A stretch of DNA of 64,000 nucleotides. Source: Drosophila pseudoobscura. Lineage: Eukaryota > Arthropoda > Insecta > Diptera > Drosophilidae. Made by a program: the position numbers and the translations under genes. Shown here piece by piece: positions 9,243-19,465 of the stretch. The notes under the pieces were generated by a model. The model was given only the letters and a program-made list of their open reading frames with translations, did not search any database and was not told the origin of the DNA. Location of the stretch: the NCBI RefSeq assembly GCF_009870125.1, contig NC_046683.1:28796129-28860128 (forward strand), read 5' to 3'. How positions within the stretch are numbered: position 1 is the stretch's first letter; each line of letters starts with the position of its first letter.

Positions 9243-9449
9243 ATATTGGACGTTGACATGCAATGACTGCATCTAACAAGAGGCGATGCAATTACTGCAC
9301 CGTCAAGTGGCCCGTGTGACACCAGCAGAAGGCTGTTACGCGCGGATCCCAGGCAAAACGCAGCCCTCCTCCCGCCCAACCGACCGAGGGGCGCTGCCGC
9401 ATGACGCGCGGTGCGTAGCCGAACCAAACGCGAGCATGCAAGAAAGATA
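9243..9449. other. GC-rich block at the 3' side of the non-LTR insertion (U2)
   Basis: About 207 bp of GC-rich DNA lies between gag and the non-LTR 3' UTR. It recurs at 21868-22074 and contains an imperfect inverted repeat around gcaatgactgcatc and gatgcaattactgc. It could be a distal non-LTR 3' UTR or a separate co-inserted piece; nothing coding is recognised. Confidence 0.5.
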
Positions 9450-12400
9450 GATATTAGACTAACCTTCGAGGAAAATTAGCACTAAACTTATTAAGAAATT
9501 AAGCATGCAATAAAATACAAAATACAAATACCACTACAATTACTAATTACTAGAAAGGTGTGTAAGGATTAGTAATTTAATAAGAGGAAGAGAATTAGTG
9601 GAGGATATAATATGGTAGAGGGAATTATAGACAGATCAGGGCTGTCTATGTCACCCCTGATCAAGTTGTGCATAAATATCACACCAAGCATTTTTCTACG
9701 AGTAACTAAGGATGGGAGGTTTACTAATAATAGTCTACTAGAGTAAGATGGGAGTCTTACACCCGCATCCCAGTTAAGGCCCCGCAGAGCAAAGAGTAAA
9801 AAGTTTTTCTGTACTGATTCTATACGGTCCTGGTGTACTTTGTACTGAGGCCACCATACACAGGAGCCGTATTCTAAGATCGGACGAACAAGCGAGGTAT
9901 AGAGAGTCTTTGTTATATAGGGGTCGTCAAATTCCTTTGACCACCTCTTTATAAACCCAAGCACGCCCATGGCCTTATTTACCATGGTAGAAATGTGTTC
10001 GGAAAACTTTAACTTGGGATCTAACATAACACCCAGATCATCCACCAGGGTAATTCTCTCAAGAGAACCCCCAAATAGGGTGTAGGGAGCCAACAAAGGG
10101 TTAGAACGATGAAATGTCATAACTTTGCATTTCGAGGCATTAAGGTGTAACAAGTTTGCACAACACCATGACTGAAAGCTATTGAGATCGGATTGCAAGC
10201 GAGAATGAAATGAAATGTCCTTGTACTGGACACAGAGTTTAACATCATCCGCATACATAAGTACTCGAGAGTATGTTATTACTGAAGGCAAGTCATTAAT
10301 AAAGAGTGTGAAGAGTAAGGGGCCTAGATGGCTGCCCTGTGGTACTCCCGAAGAAACCTTTACTGGTAAAGAGAGGGAGTTTTTGAAGAGGACTCTTTGA
10401 GACCTAGAACAAAGATAGCTAGAAATCCATCTCAGGAGGTTGGGCGGAAACCCTAAAAGGTCAAGTTTATGTGCTAAGAGGGAATGGTTTACAGAGTCGA
10501 ATGCTTTACTAAAGTCGGTGTAAATAACATCCGTCTGTAAGTTACCTTGAAAGCCTTTAATAATGAAAGAGGTAAACTCTAACAAGTTCGTGGTGGTTGA
10601 TCGCCGCCTTATAAATCCATGCTGAGTTGGAGATATAAGTGACTTGCAGAGATGTTGCAAGTGCGGAGTTAAAACTTTCTCAAACAATTTGGGAATAGCG
10701 GATAACTTTGCTATACCTCTATAATTTTTTACATCAGACTTACTACCTTTTTTATGGAGAGGAATTATAAACGATTCCTTCCAGATTGGGGGGAAGCAAG
10801 ATGAATCAATGGACATGGTGAATAGTTTAAGCAATGGTCCACACAGAGCCTCGGCGCAGTACCTGAGTACACAACCTGGAACCCCGTCTGGACCCGGTGA
10901 AAACACCGGCTTAACTAGTCGAAGATCTTGAAGTAGGGAATACTCATTTAACAAGGGACTGAAAATGCCGTTCGACCTCGGTAATCCGTATGGGTACGGT
11001 TGACCAGAGTAGCGTTCCTCAGAATAGGTAGTTTGGAAAAACTGGGCAAAAAGATCGGCAATTGCCTGATCATTATTTGCCGACGTATTACAAAATGATA
11101 GCGAGGATGGGTGTGCGGACGTTCTACGCTTACTGTTTACGAAGCAGTAAAACTGTTTAGGGTCCTGAGAAAAACGTATCCTGCAACGAGATAGGTAGTT
11201 CTTATAGCATTGAGCATTAAGAACTGAAAAGTTTGACCGAGCTATTACATAACGAGAGTGAGAAGTAGGAGAACCCACTTCTTGAAATTTTTTATAAAGT
11301 TTTGTTTTTAAGTTTTTTAGACTGGATAACTCTTTGGTAAACCAAGGGGGTTTTCCAGATCTAATCGGACAAGAAAGCGGGACACAAGAATCAAAAAATG
11401 TGCCAAGAGCATTGTAAAAAATGTTTGTGGCTTTTGTGACATCAGTGCACAAGTACAAAGCGGACCAATCAAAATCCCTAATTAGGTTATTAAGCTTCGC
11501 AAACTCGGCTTTACGAAAGCAGCGGACACGTTCAGGTAGTCTACTCGACCGATCCGATACAGTTGGTCCTATGTCTAGCGACACCTCGAAAGTAGGGTGG
11601 TAGGCGTCTTCAGGTATAGTGAGCGGAAGGGCTCGGGTTAACAACACTATGGTCGGATCCGATACAAAGCATAGATCAAGCAATCGACCCAAGGAATTTT
11701 TCACATGATTGACTTGAGACAGGGACAGGTCAAGCAAGCCGTCAACAAAGTCATGTCGTGACATGGGCACTAGGATACTAGACTCGTTTACCGAAGACCA
11801 AACAGTTCCTGGCAAGTTGAAGTCACCAAGAACTATCATACGATCTTTATCAGATAGCGAGGAAGCAACAGCGGTTAAAGCGGACAAGTGCTGCTCATAA
11901 ATTGAAATATCCGAAGAAGGTGGGATATACGAGCAAGTAATGAATATAGCGAAAGCGGGAAGAATCAGTTTTACACACAGGAATTCCAGTTCCTGTTGAA
12001 CTTGGACTGTGAAGTGTTCTGACGTGAAGTAAGAGTCCACTGCAATTAGAACCCCTCCTGCACGTCGAGACGAACGGTCCTTTCTAAAAGTTGGGTACCG
12101 ACCTGCCAAAACCTCGGAACTAAGAATGTCCGGCTTTAACCAGGTTTCAGTAAACACAATAACGTGGGAAGCAAATGCAACACTATCCCGGAAAAGAATG
12201 CTGAGCTTACTACGCAAGCCTCTTACATTCTGATAGGTTACTAAAAGAGAAGTTAGTTTTTTGGAAAGGTTGGAGCAAGACGGGAAGTTGAGGAAGAGGA
12301 AGTTGAGGTTGAGGGTGGCACGCTGGAAAGATTTGGAAGTGATATGGGGGGCCTTCTTAGCCTTAAACTCCTTCACCACCAAATGCTCCGGCCAAAATTT

Positions 12401-12597
12401 GGTGGAGCAAATGGTGTCAAATTGAGTTGGGGAGATGCTTATCTTAAACGACGCTATCTCCCTGGCATAAGAGAAGTTAAATTTCTCCACCTTTAAACCC
12501 ACGGCTTTTATTTTGCTTTGAATGAAAGCAGTTACATCATTAGATGTGAGGTCAGGGGCCAGCCGTGAAACAAAAACTTGTCGTTTTGGTGGGACTC
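9450..12597 (-). mobile_element. Jockey/CR1-type non-LTR retrotransposon copy in U2
   Basis: This is nearly identical to the U1 copy, including the 8-bp deletion that fuses ORF1 and ORF2. It differs by a loss of about 128 bp near 9630, close to the ORF2 end. Confidence 0.85.
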
Positions 12598-12922
12598 CTG
12601 TGTTTGTGTTTTCCTCGACTAATACTGGAGTATTCAAAATCGAAGGTATAGTTATGTCTAGTGAATATTTTGATTTGATGCTATTTAAATTTGTTTTTAA
12701 TCTATTCAAAAATCTTGATACATACGACCAATGCTGAGTATTTAACTTTTCTTTATTGTCGTGTATCAGGGAACGAGCTTGGTTAAAACATGCAACTAAT
12801 ATTGTCGCGTGTCTACTTATAGTTTCGTTTGAAATATTCCTATTTTGTGCTAGACTCTTGTATGATTTATCAAAATTTTCTTTTATTTTAACTAATGCGG
12901 CATTAATATTTTGCCATTCCAT
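9569..12922 (-). CDS. Chimeric gag-ORF1-ORF2 reading frame, 1117 aa (U2)
   Basis: The layout is the same as at 94-3591: gag N-terminus, ORF1 C-terminal domain, endonuclease and reverse transcriptase with an intact YADD. The last about 50 residues differ because the deletion near 9630 shifts the frame after GDIDSPDL, giving an earlier stop. Substitutions against U1 are few. A second long copy of the same fusion shows that it predates the tandem duplication and has not yet decayed. Confidence 0.85.
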   Translation of the reverse strand: MEWQNINAALVKIKENFDKSYKSLAQNRNISNETISRHATILVACFNQARSLIHDNKEKLNTQHWSYVSRFLNRLKTNLNSIKSKYSLDITIPSILNTPVLVEENTNTGVPPKRQVFVSRLAPDLTSNDVTAFIQSKIKAVGLKVEKFNFSYAREIASFKISISPTQFDTICSTKFWPEHLVVKEFKAKKAPHITSKSFQRATLNLNFLFLNFPSCSNLSKKLTSLLVTYQNVRGLRSKLSILFRDSVAFASHVIVFTETWLKPDILSSEVLAGRYPTFRKDRSSRRAGGVLIAVDSYFTSEHFTVQVQQELEFLCVKLILPAFAIFITCSYIPPSSDISIYEQHLSALTAVASSLSDKDRMIVLGDFNLPGTVWSSVNESSILVPMSRHDFVDGLLDLSLSQVNHVKNSLGRLLDLCFVSDPTIVLLTRALPLTIPEDAYHPTFEVSLDIGPTVSDRSSRLPERVRCFRKAEFAKLNNLIRDFDWSALYLCTDVTKATNIFYNALGTFFDSCVPLSCPIRSGKPPWFTKELSSLKNLKTKLYKKFQEVGSPTSHSRYVIARSNFSVLNAQCYKNYLSRCRIRFSQDPKQFYCFVNSKRRTSAHPSSLSFCNTSANNDQAIADLFAQFFQTTYSEERYSGQPYPYGLPRSNGIFSPLLNEYSLLQDLRLVKPVFSPGPDGVPGCVLRYCAEALCGPLLKLFTMSIDSSCFPPIWKESFIIPLHKKGSKSDVKNYRGIAKLSAIPKLFEKVLTPHLQHLCKSLISPTQHGFIRRRSTTTNLLEFTSFIIKGFQGNLQTDVIYTDFSKAFDSVNHSLLAHKLDLLGFPPNLLRWISSYLCSRSQRVLFKNSLSLPVKVSSGVPQGSHLGPLLFTLFINDLPSVITYSRVLMYADDVKLCVQYKDISFHSRLQSDLNSFQSWCCANLLHLNASKCKVMTFHRSNPLLAPYTLFGGSLERITLVDDLGVMLDPKLKFSEHISTMVNKAMGVLGFIKRWSKEFDDPYITKTLYTSLVRPILEYGSCVWWPQYKVHQDRIESVQKNFLLFALRGLNWDAGVRLPSYSSRLLLVNLPSLVTRRKMLGVIFMHNLIRGDIDSPDLSIIPSTILYPPLILFLLLNY

Positions 12923-14221
12923 TTCATTTTAAAATAATTATTAAAATGTGCAAAAACATTTATAGGTTTTCAATCAAATAATGATATATTTTTATTCATG
13001 ATTCGTTATGGACTTTTTCTTTTATTTTTGGCCAATTTTCGTTACCATTATAAATTTGTTTTAAATTTTGTCCAGGTCATCTGCCCGGCTTTGATAGCGT
13101 TTCTTTATGCATCTATTATGTAGTTTATACAATTTATATAATAGATGTCCTATGATTATAATGAAAATAATAGCAATAAGTATTGTTATTAACTTTAGGT
13201 CGGTGTTATTGACTTCAACTTTGTTTATTACATTCGCTGTCGAATCTACCGATTTTACATCTACTAAACCCATTGTGTAAAAATTTTCGAAATTTTCTTC
13301 AAATTTACTTATTTAGTTTGTTCGTGACATATGTATATACAAAAAACAAATTTCCTTTTTTTTTCTTTTATACTACTGTATAAATTCTTTGTTAATTGTT
13401 GAAATTAATTTATAATTTATATATATATTTTTTTTCAGTTTTTACATTTCTTTCTGCCTAGTGTTTGTGTGGCTTTACAGGCCTCACTCTAATTGGGCAG
13501 ATGTTATTCCGCTCAATTTTACAATTTTAGATCTTACAGTTAAGTTGTATGCATCGCAGGCATTTAGAAAAAAAAATTTTGTTTGGCGGTGGGCGCTCTA
13601 GGAAGCGCTGTCGGTTCACTGCTCCGGGTCTAGCTTGTTGCGCTAGACGAGGCCGGTGCTGGCTGCACAGGCTGCTACTGCTTCTCTGTTGGGGCACCGG
13701 TGCAGGCTGCACAGGTGTACTCGCAATGCGGCGAGTGTAGAGGTCCCTCGCAGTCGTTCGGGCAGGTCTTTGCTATTTCTGTCGTTTGGGGTGGTGGAGT
13801 TACGGTTAATATTTTACTGATATTTCGTATTGCAGTGTAGGTGGTTGTGTGCATTGGCTCTTTCATTTTCTTTTCTGCTAGCAACAATTTGATGTGATCG
13901 AGCTCTGTGTGTAATTTCACAGATGTGCTCCACGGCAAATTATCGTTGCTATTTAGCAGTTTGAGTAGTGTTGCCCTTCTGGCTCTCAGGCGTTTTACTA
14001 CGCCGCCTCTTTTGCCACACATACCACTCTACTTACTGCGTTCAGTTCCGCTCCATTTCGTTGTTAATTTTTTTTGATGTTACTGCTGCTTCCAGTGGTG
14101 CCTGCTGTGGTGCTGCTGTTGTTGTCCGCTCTCGCCGCTCTCTCTCTCGCTCTCCGCTTTTTTTTTTTATGTGATTTATTTTAACATATTTTTGTTTCCG
14201 AACATCTACATGTTCGTGACA
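12923..14221 (-). other. Leader of 412/mdg1-like element (U2)
   Basis: It matches the U1 leader. The membrane-segment frame is damaged (internal 13061-13273 only, because of an upstream TAA). The 115-codon Cys-rich frame is intact at 13675-14022. Confidence 0.6.
13675..14022 (-). CDS. Small Cys-rich leader ORF (115 aa), U2
   Basis: It encodes the same 115 residues as U1, with the basic start and C-terminal Cys/His cluster. It lies between primer site and gag, about 0.75 kb before the gag ATG at 12922. Confidence 0.4.
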   Translation of the reverse strand: MCGKRGGVVKRLRARRATLLKLLNSNDNLPWSTSVKLHTELDHIKLLLAEKKMKEPMHTTTYTAIRNISKILTVTPPPQTTEIAKTCPNDCEGPLHSPHCEYTCAACTGAPTEKQ

Positions 14222-14237
14222 CTTGTCACGGTCGCCA
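14222..14237 (-). promoter_or_regulatory. Primer-binding site, tRNA-Arg type (U2)
   Basis: The minus strand has TGGCGACCGTGACA adjoining the LTR, unchanged from U1. Confidence 0.75.
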
Positions 14238-14617
14238 TGTAATATGTCACTATTGTAATTATAACACTGGCACGTCTGTGCCGTTTGACTTCGGTTTTTA
14301 GAATGTCTTTATTGAATTTATTCTTATAACTCAGACCGCATAGCTGCGCTGCCGGTTACGCCAACAGCGGAGCGGCTTCATACATATTTGTCTTATCAGC
14401 ATAATCGAGAGGGCAAGAGCCGTATGTACATATATGTATATATATATATGCTTCAAGTGGTCAGCGTGGGAATGCTGACTTAGCTTAGCGCATAAGCGGC
14501 GATCATATTGCACGCTCACTTGAAGTGGTTTTGTTTGTGTACTGCAACAATGTGTTGCTGATACATTTATTGTTAACCATTGGGTACAGTGTACACTCAA
14601 TATATGCACATACTACA
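14238..14617 (-). repeat. LTR of 412/mdg1-like element, U2, 380 bp
   Basis: The TGTA...TACA-bounded LTR differs from the U1 copy mainly in the length of an AT repeat near 14435-14450. Confidence 0.8.
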
Positions 14618-16603
14618 ACATATAGCTTGTAGTCAGAAGTCCTCAGACCGGAGACCCTGTTTCCGAGGATCCAGGGCTCCTGAATGAGGACTATGTCGGC
14701 TCCACCCTTGGCCAGGTGGAGCAGTAGAGCAGCGCATGCTGCCTTACAATGGTGGAGGTTTATCTGCAGGAGCGTCAACGACATTCCTGAGGCTCGCCTC
14801 CACCATTGTTGCTTCTAGATCGCTGTCAGGGGACTCCGGCTCCTCCCCGACAACGATGTGGGTGAGTCCTCTGGCTAGGTCGCTCTCGTCGAACGCGTAG
14901 TCGTCCAAGATGTCGTCCGACATCATGGGCGCCGCATCCGACGCCGGGTTGTCTTCCTCGCACGAGGCCCCCTCTTTCGGGATCTCCGGCAACTCCGGGT
15001 CTGGCTCGACCTCCGCTTGCCTGCCCTTGCGATCGGACTTGTAAGTGGATATGGTGACCTTCTTGTAGCCATAATCCACTACACCGTCCGACTTTGCGAG
15101 GAGATCAATGGATTCCTCATTTAGGACGAGGATGATCTGGCGCCTCTGCCCTTGGATATCCTCCACCTTTGCCACCTTCCAATCGGCTGTAGGAAGGTGG
15201 GGGTTGCAGACCTGCAGTAACCTGAGGATCTTCTCAGGCTCTGCAGGCTGAGCCGAGACCCACGCTCTGGCTCTCGGGCGACTAGGGACATCTTCTCACT
15301 TCACGGCCTCCAGTTTCGCCCCTGGATAGACCTCTTTGAGGGACGCCACCGCCTTCATGTAGAGGGCCGCAGAGCGAGCGTCTTGGCAGGCGATGGCTTT
15401 CACCTTGCCTTGATGCCACCCTGCGTCCTCACACTTTGGCGGTGGTCCGCCGTTCTCCTCCAGTTCCAGTAGGTACCGGTCCTGGAGCTCGTTCTCCACC
15501 AGGTGCCACTTATCGCGAGGGACATGGCCGTCCTCGGCTCCCCTGTCTAGGACACCGATCAGGGTCCTGCCCCTCGGCACCTCAGCGAATGACCGGTTCG
15601 TGAGGTGGGTCTTCACCCGCTGGCTTGCTGGGCTTGGCCTGGCTGATTTGCGGGAAGGATTGAGGAGGCCCACAGCCTCTGCTCCTTTCCTTCGGCTAAC
15701 GCCCTGAAGTTCGGGTCTTCGTTGGGCAAGATGAAAGCCGCTCGTCTCCTGTCTTGGTACGACGGCTTTCCTCCCCGTGGTGCAGAGACGCTGCCCGCTG
15801 GAGCTCCCATGGGTTCTTCGGTCCCGGTGCGCTTACCAGCCGCGATTACGCTCTGCTTGGCAGCCACCCCGGTATCCGCTTCGCCCTTGGAGCCACCCGA
15901 CTTGGAAGGACCCGATTGGCTTTTCGGGCCCCCCCTCCGCGGCGGCTGCTGCCTGAAGACGGTGGACCGACTCAGTCTCCTTCCCCGTCTTCTTTGTACC
16001 CGGTTTCCCAGGCGCTGGTGTAGAGGGATTGGCTTGTCCCTCCGGTACTTTAAGAGGAGTACCGAGCTCCTTTGCGGTTTTGTTGGTTTTTATATTTTGA
16101 GTGTTTGACATAGTAGTTCCCACGAGTAGGCGGGAAGGGGATGGTCACCCGAGGCATAGCTCGCTTGCCACGGGAAGCCTGATTTAAACTGGAGGTCGGC
16201 AGGTATGCAGAGTCCGCATATTAGCGACCGGGCACCCCCCCGGCCATGCATCCCTCGGCATATAACAGTGTCACCTTGGATTGGGGTAATTTCACTGAGA
16301 GTTTTCTTCTCTCCGCCCGACTACCATTCGCCAGCATCCTAGCAGAGACATGACCGTGCTAGGTCCTGTTTCCAGCCGCCCTCACGGGGAGAGTATAGTC
16401 GCACTTCCACCGGTGTGCACAGTTACGGCGGGTGACGGTTCGCTCGAAACCCTCTGTGTCCTAGGGGGGTGTGAGATGCAGACCGCACCGGGTATTACCA
16501 ACCGGAGCGGCTGAGCCTCAGTTCCGAGTTCACAGTTGTGCGAGCCGACCCGTCATCCGTTTGTCCCCCTGTAGCAAATGGCTACAGGGCTGACGGCCTA
16601 ATA
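14618..16603 (-). mobile_element. LOA-like non-LTR fragment, long form (U2)
   Basis: It has the same extent as in U1: 5' UTR (16124-16603), ORF1 (16123-14744) and the ORF2 start at 14784, interrupted at 14617 by the LTR. Its flank boundary is at ctaataaaaatgag near 16603. Confidence 0.8.
14744..16123 (-). pseudogene. LOA-like ORF1 (broken), U2
   Basis: ORF1 is in pieces: 16123-15833, 15867-15613, 15673-15296 and 15175-14744. The last 143-codon piece is longer than in U1 because the 2-nt lesion of U1 is absent. The DUF4780-type domain is identifiable but interrupted by frameshifts. Confidence 0.75.
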
Positions 16604-17029
16604 AAAATGAGTTACAAGACATACAATTTTGAGAAAAGTATTTTTTGAGCCAATATACTAAATATTAGCATTTAAATATATATTAGTTTCCTCCAAGTCC
16701 TTGTAAATTAAATTACAATAAAAAAATAAAAAATACATTTTTTCGGGAGTGTTTTCGTATAAACCTTCTCCTGGAAAATTTAAACAGCTGAAAACCAAAT
16801 GAGACAAATCGGCTCAGCCATTCTCAATTTATGAGATCCCGTAAATTTTTTTACTCCATTTATATATACATACCGATTTATTAGTATGGGTAATTATGTA
16901 ACGAATTACATTTAATACAACGTATTGGTACAATAAATTATGATAAAATGCGCTGAACCGGACCGACTGTAAAAAAATTGTTAAAAAATATTTTTCTCTA
17001 TACTACATATGCAGACACCAGAAGACCTG
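16604..17029. other. Flank module without DINE-1 (U2); empty site
   Basis: It corresponds to the U1 flank minus the 1130-bp DINE-1, with an uninterrupted join near 16726. It ends at the unit junction 17029/17030. No gene is recognised. Confidence 0.75.
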
Positions 17030-17110
17030 ATGAAACTTTATTTTGTATGTCTTTTAGTTCAGATGTTGTTATCCGTGACAATGCATCGACTATCTTCATT
17101 TTATTTTATT

Positions 17111-17770
17111 TTAGTTTCGAATATGGCCTTTGAGTTTAGTTTTTATTAGGTTGACTTCTGTAGTTTCATGTGTTCCCTTAAGTGAATCCACTAAGCTAAG
17201 AGCATCAATGAAACTTTGTAGATTCTCAGGCTTTCCACTAAACTCAGGTATGAGTGAAGCGGCTAGCTTAAGAAATTCTAGTTGTGACATGGCCATTTTT
17301 AGAGTTTTTACTTCAGTAATAGACTCTGATTCAGAATCAACTAGATTGGTTAGTGTGATTACCGCTGGTATCGTAAGGTCGCCTAGGTCTTCTTCTTTTA
17401 TATGTGTATCTGAACCGCTTGCGATTTCAGATTCGCCCTCTAAATCTGTGTTTGTGTTTTCCTCGACTAATACTGGAGTATTCAAAATCGAAGGTATAGT
17501 TATGTCTAGTGAATATTTTGATTTGATGCTATTTAAATTTGTTTTTAATCTATTCAAAAATCTTGATACATACGACCAATGCTGAGAATTTAACTTTTCT
17601 TTATTGTCGTGTATCAGGGAACGAGCTTGGTTAAAACATGCAACTAATATTGTCGCGTGTCTACTTATAGTTTCGTTTGAAATATTCCTATTTTGTGCTA
17701 GACTCTTGTATGATTTATCAAAATTTTCTTTTATTTTAACTAATGCGGCATTAATATTTTGCCATTCCAT
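17111..17770 (-). CDS. gag-like protein of 412/mdg1-type retrotransposon, uninterrupted (219 aa), U3
   Basis: This is the only copy without the non-LTR insertion. Residues 1-108 equal the N-terminal part in the other units. Then come an acidic Ser/Glu-rich linker (DLEGESEIASGSDTHIKEED) and a helical block with FLKLAASLIPEFSGKPENL and LIKTKLKGHIRN. The frame stops there; related gag proteins continue much further, so this is a truncated gag. No Cys-His knuckle, protease or pol follows. It is preceded by leader, primer site and LTR in the expected order, which supports the ATG at 17770. Confidence 0.75.
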   Translation of the reverse strand: MEWQNINAALVKIKENFDKSYKSLAQNRNISNETISRHATILVACFNQARSLIHDNKEKLNSQHWSYVSRFLNRLKTNLNSIKSKYSLDITIPSILNTPVLVEENTNTDLEGESEIASGSDTHIKEEDLGDLTIPAVITLTNLVDSESESITEVKTLKMAMSQLEFLKLAASLIPEFSGKPENLQSFIDALSLVDSLKGTHETTEVNLIKTKLKGHIRN

Positions 17771-17908
17771 TTCATTTTAAAATAATTATTAAAATGTGCA
17801 AAAACATTTATAGGTTTTCAATCAAATAATGATATATTTTTATTCATGATTCGTTATGGACTTTTTCTTTTATTTTTGGCCAATTTTCGTTACCATTATA
17901 AATTTGTT

Positions 17909-18190
17909 TTAAATTTTGTCCAGGTCATCTGCCCGGCTTTGATAGCGTTTCTTTATGCATCTATTATGTAGTTTATACAATTTATATAATAGATGTCCTA
18001 TGATTATAATGAAAATAATAGCAATAAGTATTGTTATTAACTTTAGGTCGGTGTTATTGACTTCGACTTTGTTTATTACATTCGCTGTCGAATCTACCGA
18101 TTTTACATCTACTAAACCCATTGTGTAAAAATTTTCGAAATTTTCTTCAAATTTACTTATTTTGTTTGTTCGTGACATATGTATATACAA
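17909..18190 (-). CDS. Small leader ORF with membrane segment (93 aa), U3
   Basis: It equals the U1 frame over 93 codons, with an Ile-rich hydrophobic core near residues 50-68 and a basic C-terminus. It lies 139 nt before the gag ATG of the only intact gag copy, which is the best context for judging whether it is a real accessory frame. Confidence 0.35.
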   Translation of the reverse strand: MYIHMSRTNKISKFEENFENFYTMGLVDVKSVDSTANVINKVEVNNTDLKLITILIAIIFIIIIGHLLYKLYKLHNRCIKKRYQSRADDLDKI

Positions 18191-18522
18191 AAAACAAATT
18201 TCCTTTTTTTTTTCTTTTATACTACTGTATAAATTCTTTGTTAATTGTTGAAATTAATTTATAATTTATATATATTTTTTTTTCAGTTTTTACATTTCTT
18301 TCTGCCTAGTGTTTGTGTGGCTTTACAGGCCTCACTCTAATTGGGCAGATGTTATTCCGCTCAATTTTACAATTTTAGATCTTACAGTTAAGTTGTATGC
18401 ATCGCAGGCATTTAGAAAAAAAAATTTTGTTTGGCGGTGGGCGCTCTAGGAAGCGCTGTCGGTTCACTGCTCCGGGTCTAGCTTGTTGCGCTAGACGAGG
18501 CCGGTGCTGGCTGCACAGGCTG

Positions 18523-18870
18523 CTACTGCTTCTCTGTTGGGGCACCGGTGCAGGCTGCACAGGTGTACTCGCAATGCGGCGAGTGTAGAGGTCCCTCGCA
18601 GTCGTTCGGGCAGGTCTTTGCTATTTCTGTCGTTTGGGGTGGTGGAGTTACGGTTAATATTTTACTGATATTTCGTATTGCAGTGTAGGTGGTTGTGTGC
18701 ATTGGCTCTTTCATTTTCTTTTCTGCTAGCAACAATTTGATGTGATCGAGCTCTGTGTGTAATTTCACAGATGTGCTCCACGGCAAATTATCGTTGCTAT
18801 TTAGCAGTTTGAGTAGTGTTGCCCTTCTGGCTCTCAGGCGTTTTACTACGCCGCCTCTTTTGCCACACAT
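18523..18870 (-). CDS. Small Cys-rich leader ORF (115 aa), U3
   Basis: Residue-for-residue the same as in U1, U2 and U4. It begins 199 nt downstream of the primer site on the minus strand. Confidence 0.4.
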   Translation of the reverse strand: MCGKRGGVVKRLRARRATLLKLLNSNDNLPWSTSVKLHTELDHIKLLLAEKKMKEPMHTTTYTAIRNISKILTVTPPPQTTEIAKTCPNDCEGPLHSPHCEYTCAACTGAPTEKQ

Positions 18871-19069
18871 ACCACTCTACTTACTGCGTTCAGTTCCGCT
18901 CCATTTCGTTGTTAATTTTTTTTGATGTTACTGCTGCTTCCAGTGGTGCCTGCTGTGGTGCTGCTGTTGTTGTCCGCTCTCGCCGCTCTCTCTCTCGCTC
19001 TCCGCTTTTTTTTTTTATGTGATTTATTTTAACATATTTTTGTTTCCGAACATCTACATGTTCGTGACA

Positions 19070-19085
19070 CTTGTCACGGTCGCCA
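19070..19085 (-). promoter_or_regulatory. Primer-binding site, tRNA-Arg type (U3)
   Basis: An unchanged TGGCGACCGTGACA motif on the minus strand next to the LTR. Confidence 0.75.
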
Positions 19086-19465
19086 TGTAATATGTCACTA
19101 TTGTAATTATAACACTGGCACGTCTGTGCCGTTTGACTTCGGTTTTTAGAATGTCTTTATTGAATTTATTCTTATAACTCAGACCGCATAGCTGCGCTGC
19201 CGGTTACGCCAACAGCGGAGCGGCTTCATACATATTTGTCTTATCAGCATAATCGAGAGGGCAAGAGCCGTATGTACATATGTGTATATATATATATGCT
19301 TCAAGTGGTCAGCGTGGGAATGCTGACTTAGCTTAGCGCATAAGCGGCGATCATATTGCACGCTCACTTGAAGTGGTTTTGTTTGTGTACTGCAACAATG
19401 TGTTGCTGATACATTTATTGTTAACCATTGGGTACAGTGTACACTCAATATATGCACATACTACA
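19086..19465 (-). repeat. LTR of 412/mdg1-like element, U3, 380 bp
   Basis: A complete LTR with TGTA and TACA ends. It joins LOA-like endonuclease sequence at 19466 exactly as in the other units, so the insertion predates the duplications. Confidence 0.8.

Larger units (their letters stand above)
8827..17029 (-). repeat. Composite tandem unit U2
   Basis: This second copy, 8203 bp, has every module: gag C-part (8827-9242), non-LTR insertion (9243-12597), gag N-part (12598-12922), leader, LTR (14238-14617), long-form LOA fragment and flank. It shares with U1 a loss of about 270 bp of flank and the long LOA form. It lacks the DINE-1 present in U1. Confidence 0.8.
17771..19069 (-). other. Leader of 412/mdg1-like element (U3)
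   Basis: It contains both small frames intact: the membrane-segment frame (17909-18190) and the Cys-rich frame (18523-18870). Confidence 0.6.
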
